A DNA stretch of 64,000 nucleotides from Lachnospiraceae bacterium (GCA_017416505.1 JAFQCI010000076.1:62001-126000); one strand, 5' to 3'. Positions 34,701 to 42,421 are shown, numbered from the stretch's first letter. A program made the numbers and translations. The notes: generated from the sequence alone by a model not told the origin.

Positions 34701-36581
34701 CTATTCGCTCTTATTTGCCTTTTTAAAGCCAATATTTAATTCTTTTAATAAAAATATCACTAATACTATCAAAAGCCCCGAAAACCCCAAATTTCGAAGT
34801 GAAACGTTCATCCCTAAGCGAGGAACCTTAGAATTAATAATTTGAAAACATAAAGGTGTATCATTTGTAATCCGGAAACTAATCTTTTCATTATTTGTAG
34901 CATAACCAGCCGGTGCAGAAACCTCCTGTAGATAATAATTTCCATATGGAAGAAATAAATCAATCAAACCATTTTCATCAGTTTCTTTGGTAATGGAATA
35001 TGTATCATCATAATTTGATATCATAAAAGTAACTCCCGGTAATGCTTCTTTGGTATCACCATCTACCTTTTCAATGATAATTCTTCCCTCTGGAATATCC
35101 GTCGTATCACTGTCATAATAATATTCCTCTTCAAATAATATGGTTTCCGTAGTAATTTCTTCTATGTTCTCCTTATCTTGATTCGATTCCTCTGATTCCA
35201 ACTTAGAAATCGTAATCTCTATTTCTTCAGAGGATTGGTTTTCTGAGTTTTCTTCTGTAGCTACTTCTTCTATGTTTTTCTCTGTTTCTTCTGTATCGTT
35301 TTCCTCTATCTCCGTTTGATTCTCAAGCTCTTCTGTAGAACATTCTTCTGTAGTATTTTTCTCTTCAGAATCTTCTTGAGTTATCTCTGAGGTACTTTCA
35401 TTCTCAGAATCTCCTTGTGCTATCTCCTCTGTCGTATCTTCATTCCCGGAATCTCCTTGAACTATCTCCTCTGTAGTACTTTCAATCCCAGTATCTCCAT
35501 TATTTATTTCCTCTGTTGCATCTTCGTTCTCGGAATCTTCACTCCCTATTTCCTCTGAGGTATTCAAATTTTCGGAGTTTTCAATACTTTCTTCCGTCGC
35601 AATTTCTTCATCGTAATTACTATCTTCTTCCACTCTCGGCTGAGTTATAATATATAAGTACTGGACTTTACTTATATCAACAACTGCCTTTGCATTCGTA
35701 ATTTCCTGGTATGCTGCATCATTACATGTCCAGACTAATGGATCCATCCCTTTGGCAAAGAAAGAATTTTCCAAAATAATATTTCTACTTTCTTCTATCT
35801 CCTCTCGACTAAAAATAGCCATCTTATCATCGGAAATGGTAATTTCCACACCATTTTCTTCTAATACCTCATAATTTTCCAAATAATGATTTGTATCTTC
35901 AATTTCTATATAATATCCTTCTTTTTCATCGTTATATTCCAAAATATAGGTATTTAAAGATGCAATATAGTCTGAATCATAGGTAAAACTTGGAGTTCCT
36001 CCGTTTAAAGCAATATCAGCTTTTTCCCACATCTCTTTATAATACTCTACCACTTTAGGACCTATCTGAACTCCTTTATTCGTCTTAAAATCAGAATAAT
36101 GTTCTATGAAAGATTCTGTAAGATTACTGTCATAAAAACTATTATACTCTAATTGCCAGACCAACAACTGAGTTGCTAAATAATAGGCCAATTCATCATC
36201 CGAATACTGTTCTCCTGAAGTTCCATGATAATCCTGATAGCCGTAATATAAAACATAGGATAATAATTCTTTGCTTTCTAAAGACCAATTTAATTCTTCT
36301 TTTAAAGTATATTCCACTCCTTTTTGTAATCCCTTTCCTGACTGCAGGCAATAAGATACTTTACCATCCAAAAATTTAATCATAGCATTTCCTATATGCC
36401 CAATATAGGGATTCTCATAGTCATCCTGAGAAAATACATAATAATCCAATCCATAGGAAGATGCTTTGGTAATGGGCTTCTTTTCGAAACCAAATATAAA
36501 AATATTAATAATGAAACATATGATTACTGAAATGTGTAAGATTTTTCTTAATGAACTGTGTTTTCTTTTATATTGATTCAT
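34701..36581 (-). CDS. thioester-domain surface adhesin with sorting signal
   Basis: About 626 residues. A signal peptide (about 1-40) is followed by a thioester domain: Cys78 in VSYCLQSG and Gln138 in ATQLLVW are the expected partners of an internal thioester, as in TQxA-type Gram-positive adhesins. Next comes an acidic stalk (about 350-500) of imperfect TTEEI-x-GDS-NE units, then one SpaA/Cna-B-like domain (GRIIIEKVDGDTKEALPGV ... YLQEVSAPAGY, about 510-580; Lys and Glu placed for an isopeptide bond). The C-terminus reads VPRLG (586-590), a hydrophobic helix and a Lys-rich tail, a non-LPXTG sorting signal. The frame opens at 36686, but AAAGGAG fits the ATG at 36581. Probably covalently anchored by the neighbouring sortase. 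Confidence 0.85.
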   Translation of the reverse strand: MNQYKRKHSSLRKILHISVIICFIINIFIFGFEKKPITKASSYGLDYYVFSQDDYENPYIGHIGNAMIKFLDGKVSYCLQSGKGLQKGVEYTLKEELNWSLESKELLSYVLYYGYQDYHGTSGEQYSDDELAYYLATQLLVWQLEYNSFYDSNLTESFIEHYSDFKTNKGVQIGPKVVEYYKEMWEKADIALNGGTPSFTYDSDYIASLNTYILEYNDEKEGYYIEIEDTNHYLENYEVLEENGVEITISDDKMAIFSREEIEESRNIILENSFFAKGMDPLVWTCNDAAYQEITNAKAVVDISKVQYLYIITQPRVEEDSNYDEEIATEESIENSENLNTSEEIGSEDSENEDATEEINNGDTGIESTTEEIVQGDSGNEDTTEEIAQGDSENESTSEITQEDSEEKNTTEECSTEELENQTEIEENDTEETEKNIEEVATEENSENQSSEEIEITISKLESEESNQDKENIEEITTETILFEEEYYYDSDTTDIPEGRIIIEKVDGDTKEALPGVTFMISNYDDTYSITKETDENGLIDLFLPYGNYYLQEVSAPAGYATNNEKISFRITNDTPLCFQIINSKVPRLGMNVSLRNLGFSGLLIVLVIFLLKELNIGFKKANKSE

Positions 36582-36589
36582 ATAGCTCT

Positions 36590-36613
36590 CCTTTGAACAT
36601 ACATCATCAAAGG
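36590..36613 (-). promoter_or_regulatory. hairpin sequestering the adhesin ribosome binding site
   Basis: On the minus strand CCTTTGA and TCAAAGG form a perfect 7-bp stem with a ten-base loop. The 3' arm contains most of the AAAGGAG Shine-Dalgarno sequence of the adhesin gene, nine bases before its ATG. This placement would limit translation unless opened by heat, a protein or an RNA. Confidence 0.5.
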
Positions 36614-36703
36614 ATAAAAAGTGAATTATGGGTAAATGATAACATACAAAAATATTTCTGTCAATTAATTTATACATTTTTATCATTTTTATTCAGTCAA
36701 TTG

Positions 36704-36736
36704 GTTACTGTCCACTCGTGCCTCGTAAACAGTAAC
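36704..36736. repeat. GTTACTGT family inverted repeat, copy 3
   Basis: GTTACTGTCCAC and GTAAACAGTAAC are reverse complements at 10 of 12 positions, separated by nine bases. Shares the outer GTTACTGT/ACAGTAAC core with the element at 1-50. Confidence 0.55.
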
Positions 36737-36892
36737 ATAATCATACACAAGTCAACTTAAACAAAGCAAAATTTGAAAAAGTATTTAAAAAAAACGTTAA
36801 AAATGCTATACTATTAAAGGATTATTGCAACTTTTTGCAAGGACCTCAGTTTTAATAATACGAATCATAGAAAGGAAATATAAAATATATCC

Positions 36893-37642
36893 ATGAAACT
36901 ACAACAATTACTAAGCCTAACACGTCAGGCAATTGACGAATACAATATGATTCATGATGGAGATAAAATCGCTATAGGAATTTCCGGAGGGAAAGATTCT
37001 TTAACTTTATTATATGCACTCTCCCACTTACAACGGTTTTATCCTAAGCACTTTGAATTATGCGCTATCACTGTAGATTTAGGGTTTGAAAATATTAACC
37101 TGACTAAAATTGCAGAACTATGCAAGCAATTAAATGTAGCCTACCATGTTGTTACTACTGATATTGCAAAAATCATCTTCGAGGACCGTAAAGAATCAAA
37201 TCCTTGTTCTTTGTGTGCGAAAATGAGAAAAGGAGCATTAAATCAAAAAGTGAAAGAATTAGGCTTCAACAAAGTGGCATTTGCACACCATAAAGATGAT
37301 ATGATAGAAACCTTTTTAATGTCCTTATTTTATGAAGGAAGGATTCACTCCTGCTCTCCTATGACTTATTGGGACCGCAGCCAGATTACATTAATCAGAC
37401 CTTTAATTTATGTAACAGAAGGACAAGTAATTCGCTTTACTGAAGACAATGAACTTCCGGTATTAAAATCAGCCTGCCCTGTAGATGGTCATACCAAACG
37501 TGAATATATTAAAACATTGATTAAAGAACTATCAAACCAGGAACCTAAAATACAGGACCGTGTCTTTACTGCCATCTTAAATGGTAATTTATCAGGCTGG
37601 CCTGTTCGTAATGAAAATCCTAGAGGACAGAAAAACAAATAA
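36893..37642 (+). CDS. TtcA-like tRNA thiolation PP-loop protein (paralogue 1)
   Basis: 249-residue N-type ATP pyrophosphatase. The PP-loop GISGGKDSLTLL (about 29-40) activates a base by adenylation; CSLC in SNPCSLCAKMRKG (about 104-107) and a later Cys in SACPVDG are the expected Fe-S cluster ligands of TtcA, which makes 2-thiocytidine at position 32 of certain tRNAs. HHKDDMIETFLMSLFYEG is also typical. A second, more divergent copy lies at 43659-44495. True substrate identity (s2C32 or other) cannot be fixed from sequence. AAAGGAAA precedes the ATG. Confidence 0.85.
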   Translation: MKLQQLLSLTRQAIDEYNMIHDGDKIAIGISGGKDSLTLLYALSHLQRFYPKHFELCAITVDLGFENINLTKIAELCKQLNVAYHVVTTDIAKIIFEDRKESNPCSLCAKMRKGALNQKVKELGFNKVAFAHHKDDMIETFLMSLFYEGRIHSCSPMTYWDRSQITLIRPLIYVTEGQVIRFTEDNELPVLKSACPVDGHTKREYIKTLIKELSNQEPKIQDRVFTAILNGNLSGWPVRNENPRGQKNK

Positions 37643-37705
37643 TCTTATTTACTGAATGAAGCAAAATGAAAAAATAAAAAATTCAGAACAAAAGAGGGAA
37701 AAATT

Positions 37706-38767
37706 ATGAAAAAAAGCTTAAATTATCAAGAACAGGTTAATATTGAAAATCAAAGAAAACTAAACAATGTTTTGGATGAATTACCACGCTTTTGTCAACA
37801 ATTTTTCCGCGGAATTGAATATCGTACCTCTTCCAGAACCAGAATCGCATATGGTTATGATATTCGCTTGTTTTTTCAATATCTGCTACTAGAACATCCT
37901 AAAATTCACTATGATAAAATCAGCGACATTACACTAGAGGACTTAAATTTAATTGATTCCTTTGATATCGAAAACTATATCGATTATCTAAAATTATATG
38001 AAAAAGAAGGTAAGAATATCACCAATGCGGAAGCAGGAATCATGCGGAAATTAGCTTCTGTTCGAACATTTTTTAATTATTTCTATAAACATAAACTGAT
38101 TCAACAAAATCCACCAAGCCAGGTTACAACACCAAGAAAACATACAAAAGAAATTATTCGTCTTGATTATGATGAAGTGGCAATTCTCCTTGATGAAGTG
38201 GAAGATGGAACAAAACTTACAGAAAAACAAAAAGAATATCATAATAAAAATAAAATTCGTGACCTTGCTCTTATGACATTATTATTAGGAACTGGTCTTC
38301 GTGTTTCTGAATGTGTCGGCATTAATATAAAAGATATCGACTTCGATAATGATGGAGTAAAGGTACATAGAAAAGGGGGAAATGAAGTAATCGTATACTT
38401 CGGATATGAAGTTCATGATGCATTAATGGATTACTATGAACTAAGAAAAACCATGATACCAGCAGAAGGTCATGAAGATGCTTTTTTCTTATCCATGCAG
38501 ATGAAACGTCTTTCGGTTCGTTCTGTAGAAAATCTGGTAAAAAAATATGCAGCCATCGCTACTCCTTTAAAACATATTACACCTCATAAACTTCGTAGTA
38601 CTTATGGTACCAATTTATACAAAGAAACCAGTGATATTTATTTAGTAGCGGATGTATTAGGACATAAAGACGTAAATACTACCAGAAAACACTATGCTGC
38701 ACAGGAAGACTATCGAAGAAAACAGGCATCTTCTGCCGTTACTCTCCGAGAAAAAAATAACAAATAA
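37706..38767 (+). CDS. tyrosine recombinase, XerC/XerD/XerS-like
   Basis: 353 residues: SAM-like N-terminal core-binding domain (about 15-140; TSSRTRIAYGYDIRLFFQYLL) and a C-terminal catalytic domain with the first Arg in LGTGLRVSECVG (about 200), HKLRSTYGTNLYKE (His-x-x-Arg) and LGHKDVNTTRKHYA (His and the nucleophilic Tyr, about 330). No phage or integrative-element genes are adjacent, so a chromosome-dimer-resolution or housekeeping role is more likely than an integrase role. The single-recombinase XerS type of similar length is one option. It is preceded by GAGGGAAA and followed by a strong terminator. Confidence 0.85.
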   Translation: MKKSLNYQEQVNIENQRKLNNVLDELPRFCQQFFRGIEYRTSSRTRIAYGYDIRLFFQYLLLEHPKIHYDKISDITLEDLNLIDSFDIENYIDYLKLYEKEGKNITNAEAGIMRKLASVRTFFNYFYKHKLIQQNPPSQVTTPRKHTKEIIRLDYDEVAILLDEVEDGTKLTEKQKEYHNKNKIRDLALMTLLLGTGLRVSECVGINIKDIDFDNDGVKVHRKGGNEVIVYFGYEVHDALMDYYELRKTMIPAEGHEDAFFLSMQMKRLSVRSVENLVKKYAAIATPLKHITPHKLRSTYGTNLYKETSDIYLVADVLGHKDVNTTRKHYAAQEDYRRKQASSAVTLREKNNK

Positions 38768-38840
38768 ACAAAAAAGAAAACATAAGCATAAAAAAGTTTG
38801 AACTGACATAAAATTTCAGATAAAAATTCATTGGATGAAA

Positions 38841-38890
38841 AACAGCTATTTTTATGAATCACATTCATAAAAATAGCTGTTCTTTTTATT
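38841..38890. terminator. bidirectional terminator, recombinase (+) / LysM gene (-)
   Basis: AACAGCTATTTTTATGAAT and its exact reverse complement flank a three-base loop (38860-38862), a 19-bp perfect stem. A T run follows on the + strand and A residues precede it, so both convergent genes can use it. Confidence 0.9.
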
Positions 38891-39215
38891 TATTTGCTTC
38901 TGCATAATATGGAACCACCAAATAACATCCTGCAGTAATTTTATCAGAGTGCAGATTATTTACGTATTTAATTTCCTCAATATATTCTGATAAATCAGAA
39001 TATTCTATTGTCTGATATTCTTTTGCAATGCTGGTAAGGGTATCTCCCGGTTCAATATAAACACTAGTATAATATTTAACAGAGTTTGTGTTTTCCTTCG
39101 CATTAACTGTATTAGAATGAATTAAAAAATAACATAGTACCAAAATAAAAATAAAACAAACCGTTGACAAACACAAAATACCTTCTCTTCTCTTTTTTGA
39201 AAATAATCTTTTCAT
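38886..39215 (-). CDS. YneA-like LysM protein, SOS-controlled division inhibitor
   Basis: 109 residues: basic N-terminus (FSKKRREG), one TM helix (about 14-33), and a single C-terminal LysM domain (YTSVYIEPGDTLTSIAKEYQ ... YVNNLHSDKITAGCYLVVP, about 49-104). Size and architecture match B. subtilis YneA (103 residues, TM plus LysM), which delays septation during DNA damage. Its promoter has TTGACA-17-TATAGT with a consensus LexA box inside the spacer and two further box-like sites, which strongly supports SOS control. In B. subtilis yneA is next to lexA; here lexA is 18 kb away. A GGAGAGGG ribosome site precedes the ATG. Confidence 0.8.
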   Translation of the reverse strand: MKRLFSKKRREGILCLSTVCFIFILVLCYFLIHSNTVNAKENTNSVKYYTSVYIEPGDTLTSIAKEYQTIEYSDLSEYIEEIKYVNNLHSDKITAGCYLVVPYYAEANK

Positions 39216-39233
39216 AGAAACCCTCTCCTTTTT

Positions 39234-39313
39234 CGAACATATGTACTTCTTCTGATAGGATTACTATACCACCCGAACGCGTGTTTGTCAATATATTTCC
39301 GAACAAATATTCG
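39234..39313 (-). promoter_or_regulatory. SOS promoter with three LexA-type boxes
   Basis: Minus-strand -35 TTGACA (39291-39286) and -10 TATAGT (39268-39263) are exactly 17 bases apart. Box A, CGAACGCGTGTTTG (39274-39287), fits CGAAC-N4-GTTYG and lies in the spacer. Box B, CGAACAAATATTCG (39300-39313), is just upstream of -35 and box C, CGAACATATGTACT (39234-39247), is between promoter and gene. The consensus is that known for Firmicutes LexA (DinR). Confidence 0.8.
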
Positions 39314-39365
39314 CTTTATTTTTTACTATTTTATCTTTTACCTTTTCTTCTGTCTTCTATCTACT

Positions 39366-40232
39366 TTATATCATAAACATTCCTTCCTGTTCTTCTTCCG
39401 GTTCTTTTATCGTCAATAGAGAACCCAACATTAAAATACCGCCCACATCTAAAATAATAAATATTAAAACTACTTCTGAAATCGGAATATTTTCGATTGC
39501 AGTCATAAAATAAGATGAAATATTTACTATCATATGTAAAAAGATTGATGCGATGATAGACTTTCTCTTTTTACAAATGTATCCCAAAACAAGTCCACAA
39601 AAGAAAGCATAAATGCCCTGAACGAGATTCATATGATAGATTCCAAACAATAGAGCCTGAATGACATTTGCCACAGCAAAAGACATACTCTTTTCACATA
39701 GCTTTAGTACAATTCCCCGATAAATTATCTCTTCCGCAATTGGTGCCAGTAAAACAACAGAGCATATCATAAAAATAGAATACATGGAAATCATCTCTGA
39801 CACATCATTATTAGCTAAAAACGGATTCAACAATAAGATAATATTCAAAATTCCAGATATAAAAAACTGTACCCCTATCCCCAATACTATCAACTGAATC
39901 AAACATTTTCCATCTATGATTTTCGTTAATTTCATATTTTGTTTGTTCTTACGCACAAAGCAGAAATAGTAACAAATTCCACCCACAACCAATGTAGCCG
40001 CTGTTGCTAAAAAAGTAGCAATTCCTACGAAATTTTTATCCAGCATAATATTCTCTGCAATATCATAAAGCTGATTTTCCATTTCTCCCGGACTTAACGA
40101 TACATCCGAATAAACCATAACTCCCTTTATTATCATATAAAGGATTGTAACTACTACCGATACTACACCATGTATCAATGATGCAACAAAAAATGTGACA
40201 AGACTAAGTAAAATTGATACCCATTTTTTCAT
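39366..40232 (-). CDS. CPBP-family intramembrane glutamic protease
   Basis: 288 residues with about eight hydrophobic segments. The Abi/CPBP motifs are complete: APIAEEIIYRGIVL (two adjacent Glu plus Arg, about 167-180), FGIYHMNLVQGIYAFFCGLVLGYI (His, about 205) and IFLHMIVN (about 238). The fold is that of Rce1; bacterial members serve in bacteriocin immunity, surface display or signalling, and no specific target is visible here. It ends in an acidic tail rich in Glu. GGGAGGAA precedes the ATG. A minus-strand TTGATT-17-TGATAA promoter lies near 40265-40295. Confidence 0.85.
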   Translation of the reverse strand: MKKWVSILLSLVTFFVASLIHGVVSVVVTILYMIIKGVMVYSDVSLSPGEMENQLYDIAENIMLDKNFVGIATFLATAATLVVGGICYYFCFVRKNKQNMKLTKIIDGKCLIQLIVLGIGVQFFISGILNIILLLNPFLANNDVSEMISMYSIFMICSVVLLAPIAEEIIYRGIVLKLCEKSMSFAVANVIQALLFGIYHMNLVQGIYAFFCGLVLGYICKKRKSIIASIFLHMIVNISSYFMTAIENIPISEVVLIFIILDVGGILMLGSLLTIKEPEEEQEGMFMI

Positions 40233-40402
40233 AACATTCCTCCCTTTTCCCTTTGTATCATTTTATCAGATTATGGTATTTTTGCAATCAATTCTTTTCC
40301 TCCCTCTTCAACATTTATTTTTCATATTTCTTTATTTTACGAAAAACTACTTCTTCTATTTTGCTCATTCATGAATATACTATCAAAAAAAAGGGAATCA
40401 AT

Positions 40403-41674
40403 ATGGATACAGCAATTCCTTTCGATATTCCAAGCAATAATACAAATATTCCAGACTTAAAAGGACTGTTTCAAGTAAATGTTACTTCTGCAGTAGACAA
40501 TGAACCATTACCAGAAGCAACGGTACAAATTTCATCAACTGGGGAGCCAGATATTGTTTTAGAAGAATTTAAAACAAATGAAGACGGCCAAACAGAAAAA
40601 TTTTTTCTGGAATCGCCTCCCTTTGCATATAGCCAGGAACCTCTCCAAAGTCAGCCATATTCTGAATATAACGTAAAGGTTACTTTGGAAGGCTATGAGC
40701 CGGTTGTTGTTTCAGGGGCAGAGATACTTTCTAAAACATTTTCATGGCAAAATATTTCTATGCGACCATTAGGAAGAGCTGGCTACCCTTATGTTATTGG
40801 TCCACATACTTTATATGGATACTATCCTCCTAAAATCCCTGAAGCTGAAATAAAAACTGTGGAAGAAACCGGAGAAATCGTTTTATCAGAAGTAGTAATT
40901 CCAGAATATGTCGTAGTGCATGATGGAAGTCCCTCCGATTCTTCTGCTGCAAACTACTATGTTCCTTACAGGGACTATATTAAAAATGTGGCAAGCTGTG
41001 AAATCTATGCTACCTGGCCGGAAAGCAGTATTTACGCAAATGTCCTTGCTATCATGTCCTTTACCTTAAATCGTGTATATACGGAATGGTATCGAAATAA
41101 AGGATATAATTTTACCATTACCAGTTCTACTGCATATGACCATAAATGGATAAATGGAAAAAATGTATATGACAATATTTCATATCTGGTAGATAGCATT
41201 TTTGCTAACTATTTATCCCGACCAGGCATCAGTCAACCAATATTAACACAATATTGCGATGGAAAACGAGTCACCTGTCCAAACTGGATGAGTCAATGGG
41301 GTTCAAAAAACCTTGGGGACCAGGGCTACTCTGCCATTGATATTTTAAGACATTATTACGGAGATTCTATTTACATTAATTCTGCCAGACAAATATCCGG
41401 AATTCCTGCCTCCTTTCCAGGTGAAAATCTAACGATAGGTTCCAGAGGGGATAAAGTCCGGCAAATTCAGGAACAATTAAACCGAATCGGTGATGATTAT
41501 CCAAGAATTCCGAAAGTATCGGCAGATGGCATCTTTGGAGAACAGACTGCAAATGCAGTTCGTATCTTCCAAAATATTTTTAATCTTCCAGCCACAGGAA
41601 TCATCGACTATCCTACCTGGTATAAAATATCTGAAATTTATGTCGCAGTATCCAGAATTGCAGAATTAAACTGA
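40403..41674 (+). CDS. sleC: spore cortex-lytic enzyme, SleC family
   Basis: About 423 residues in the order of clostridial SleC: an N-terminal CarboxypepD_reg-like propeptide domain (LKGLFQVNVTSAVDNEPLPEATVQ, about 15-95), a linker reading GPHTLYGYYPPKIPE (about 135-149), a SpoIID-like lytic transglycosylase domain (about 165-330; SCEIYATWPESSIYANVLAIMSFTLNRVYTEW and NWMSQWGSKNLGDQGYSAIDILRHYYG), and a C-terminal PG_binding_1 domain (IGSRGDKVRQIQEQLNRIG ... GTTGIIDY-type ending). SleC degrades spore cortex at germination after activation by Csp proteases, none of which is in the window. An AAGGGAA site fits ATG 40403; the open frame extends to 40253 but that part is not SleC-like. A superoxide dismutase gene follows after 19 bases. 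Confidence 0.88.
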   Translation: MDTAIPFDIPSNNTNIPDLKGLFQVNVTSAVDNEPLPEATVQISSTGEPDIVLEEFKTNEDGQTEKFFLESPPFAYSQEPLQSQPYSEYNVKVTLEGYEPVVVSGAEILSKTFSWQNISMRPLGRAGYPYVIGPHTLYGYYPPKIPEAEIKTVEETGEIVLSEVVIPEYVVVHDGSPSDSSAANYYVPYRDYIKNVASCEIYATWPESSIYANVLAIMSFTLNRVYTEWYRNKGYNFTITSSTAYDHKWINGKNVYDNISYLVDSIFANYLSRPGISQPILTQYCDGKRVTCPNWMSQWGSKNLGDQGYSAIDILRHYYGDSIYINSARQISGIPASFPGENLTIGSRGDKVRQIQEQLNRIGDDYPRIPKVSADGIFGEQTANAVRIFQNIFNLPATGIIDYPTWYKISEIYVAVSRIAELN

Positions 41675-41693
41675 TATAGATTGGAGAATGAAT

Positions 41694-42314
41694 ATGAAAA
41701 AACAACATTATCCCTTTGAACTTCAAAAACTTCCCTATTCCTATGATGCTTTAATTCCTTTTTTAAACGAAGAAACATTATATATTCATCATGAAAAACA
41801 TCAAAAAAATTACGTGGACCAGTTAAATAAAGCGTTAAAAGACTATCCTGAGTATCACCAGCTTTCTTTGGAAGAAATACTTATCAATCCTGCTGCCATA
41901 CAAGAACCCATTCGTGAAACCGTTGTCGTAAATGCTGGTGGTGTTTATAACCACCAACTCTATTTTAAAAGTATGCAGCCGCATGGCTTCTGCCTTCCCA
42001 CAGGTGCTTTATTTGATGCAATCAATCAGGCTTTTGGTGACTATTATAAATTCCAAAAAGCTGTGGTTGATACCTCTATGAGTCTGATTGGCTCAGGATA
42101 TCTTAACTTAGTAAAAAATGAAAAAAGAGAAGTGGAACTGATTCTATCTAAGAATCAGGACACTCCTCTTCCTGAACATCTTCTGCCTTTGATAACATTA
42201 GATTTATGGGAACATGCCTATTATCTGCAGTACCAAAACAGAAAAATTGATTATGTACAAAACTGGATTCGCTATATTAACTGGAAAGAAGCAGAACTCC
42301 GTTTTGGAAAATAA
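41694..42314 (+). CDS. Fe/Mn-family superoxide dismutase, divergent
   Basis: 206 residues of the Fe/Mn SOD family. All four metal ligands are in place: His32 (IHHEKHQKNY), His87 (NHQLYF), Asp170 and His174 (LDLWEHAYYLQYQNRK); Gln155 in KNQDTPL matches the manganese-type glutamine. However, three conserved active-site-shell tryptophans are altered: Phe91 for the Trp of NHxLFW, and Tyr136 and Asn138 for those of GSGWAWL. TTGGAG fits ATG 41694 better than 41688. Cotranscription with sleC suggests a spore-associated SOD, as known for SodA of Bacillus and Clostridioides coats; that role is inference. Confidence 0.85.
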   Translation: MKKQHYPFELQKLPYSYDALIPFLNEETLYIHHEKHQKNYVDQLNKALKDYPEYHQLSLEEILINPAAIQEPIRETVVVNAGGVYNHQLYFKSMQPHGFCLPTGALFDAINQAFGDYYKFQKAVVDTSMSLIGSGYLNLVKNEKREVELILSKNQDTPLPEHLLPLITLDLWEHAYYLQYQNRKIDYVQNWIRYINWKEAELRFGK

Positions 42315-42386
42315 TAGCCTGTACGGGAATCGAACCCGTCTCTCCGCCTTGAGAGGGCGGCGTCTTAGCCGCTTGACTAACAGGCC
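42315..42386 (-). tRNA. tRNA-Glu (anticodon CUC)
   Basis: 72-nt cloverleaf on the minus strand: acceptor GGCCTGT/ACAGGCT, D arm AGTCAAGCGGCTAAGAC, anticodon stem CCGCC/GGCGG around loop CTCTCAA (anticodon CUC, reading GAG), and T arm ACGGG-TTCGATT-CCCGT. G1 faces U72, a wobble closing pair. CCA is not encoded. The 3' end abuts the stop codon of the convergent superoxide dismutase gene with no gap. A TATAAT (42400-42395) lies nine bases upstream of the 5' end. Confidence 0.95.
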
Positions 42387-42421
42387 ACACAACTATTATA
42401 GTTTAACATCTTTTTAATAAA

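Larger units (their letters stand above)
36582..36892. promoter_or_regulatory. divergent intergenic region, adhesin (-) and ttcA-like (+)
   Basis: Contents of this 311-base gap. Minus strand: TTGACA (36664-36659), 17 bases, TATCAT (36641-36636), a good promoter for the adhesin, and a hairpin over its ribosome site (36590-36613). Plus strand: TTTAAA, 17 bases, TATACT near 36807-36814, a plausible promoter for the ttcA-like gene, followed by two copies of the palindrome TTGCAA near 36826-36839. The GTTACTGT-family repeat at 36704-36736 lies between the two promoters. Confidence 0.6.

Noticed and set aside
36582..36686. Extended adhesin start 35 residues upstream
   Set aside because: The extension spans the promoter and hairpin; AAAGGAG before 36581 and a typical signal peptide from there decide the start.
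37706..38767. Tyrosine recombinase as evidence for a prophage or integrative element
   Set aside because: No phage, conjugation or attachment-site features flank it, and the family is a conserved chromosomal one.
40253..40402. N-terminal extension of the sleC frame (50 residues)
   Set aside because: It is hydrophobic and unlike SleC; an AAGGGAA ribosome site before ATG 40403 explains the start, and the extension overlaps the divergent promoter region.
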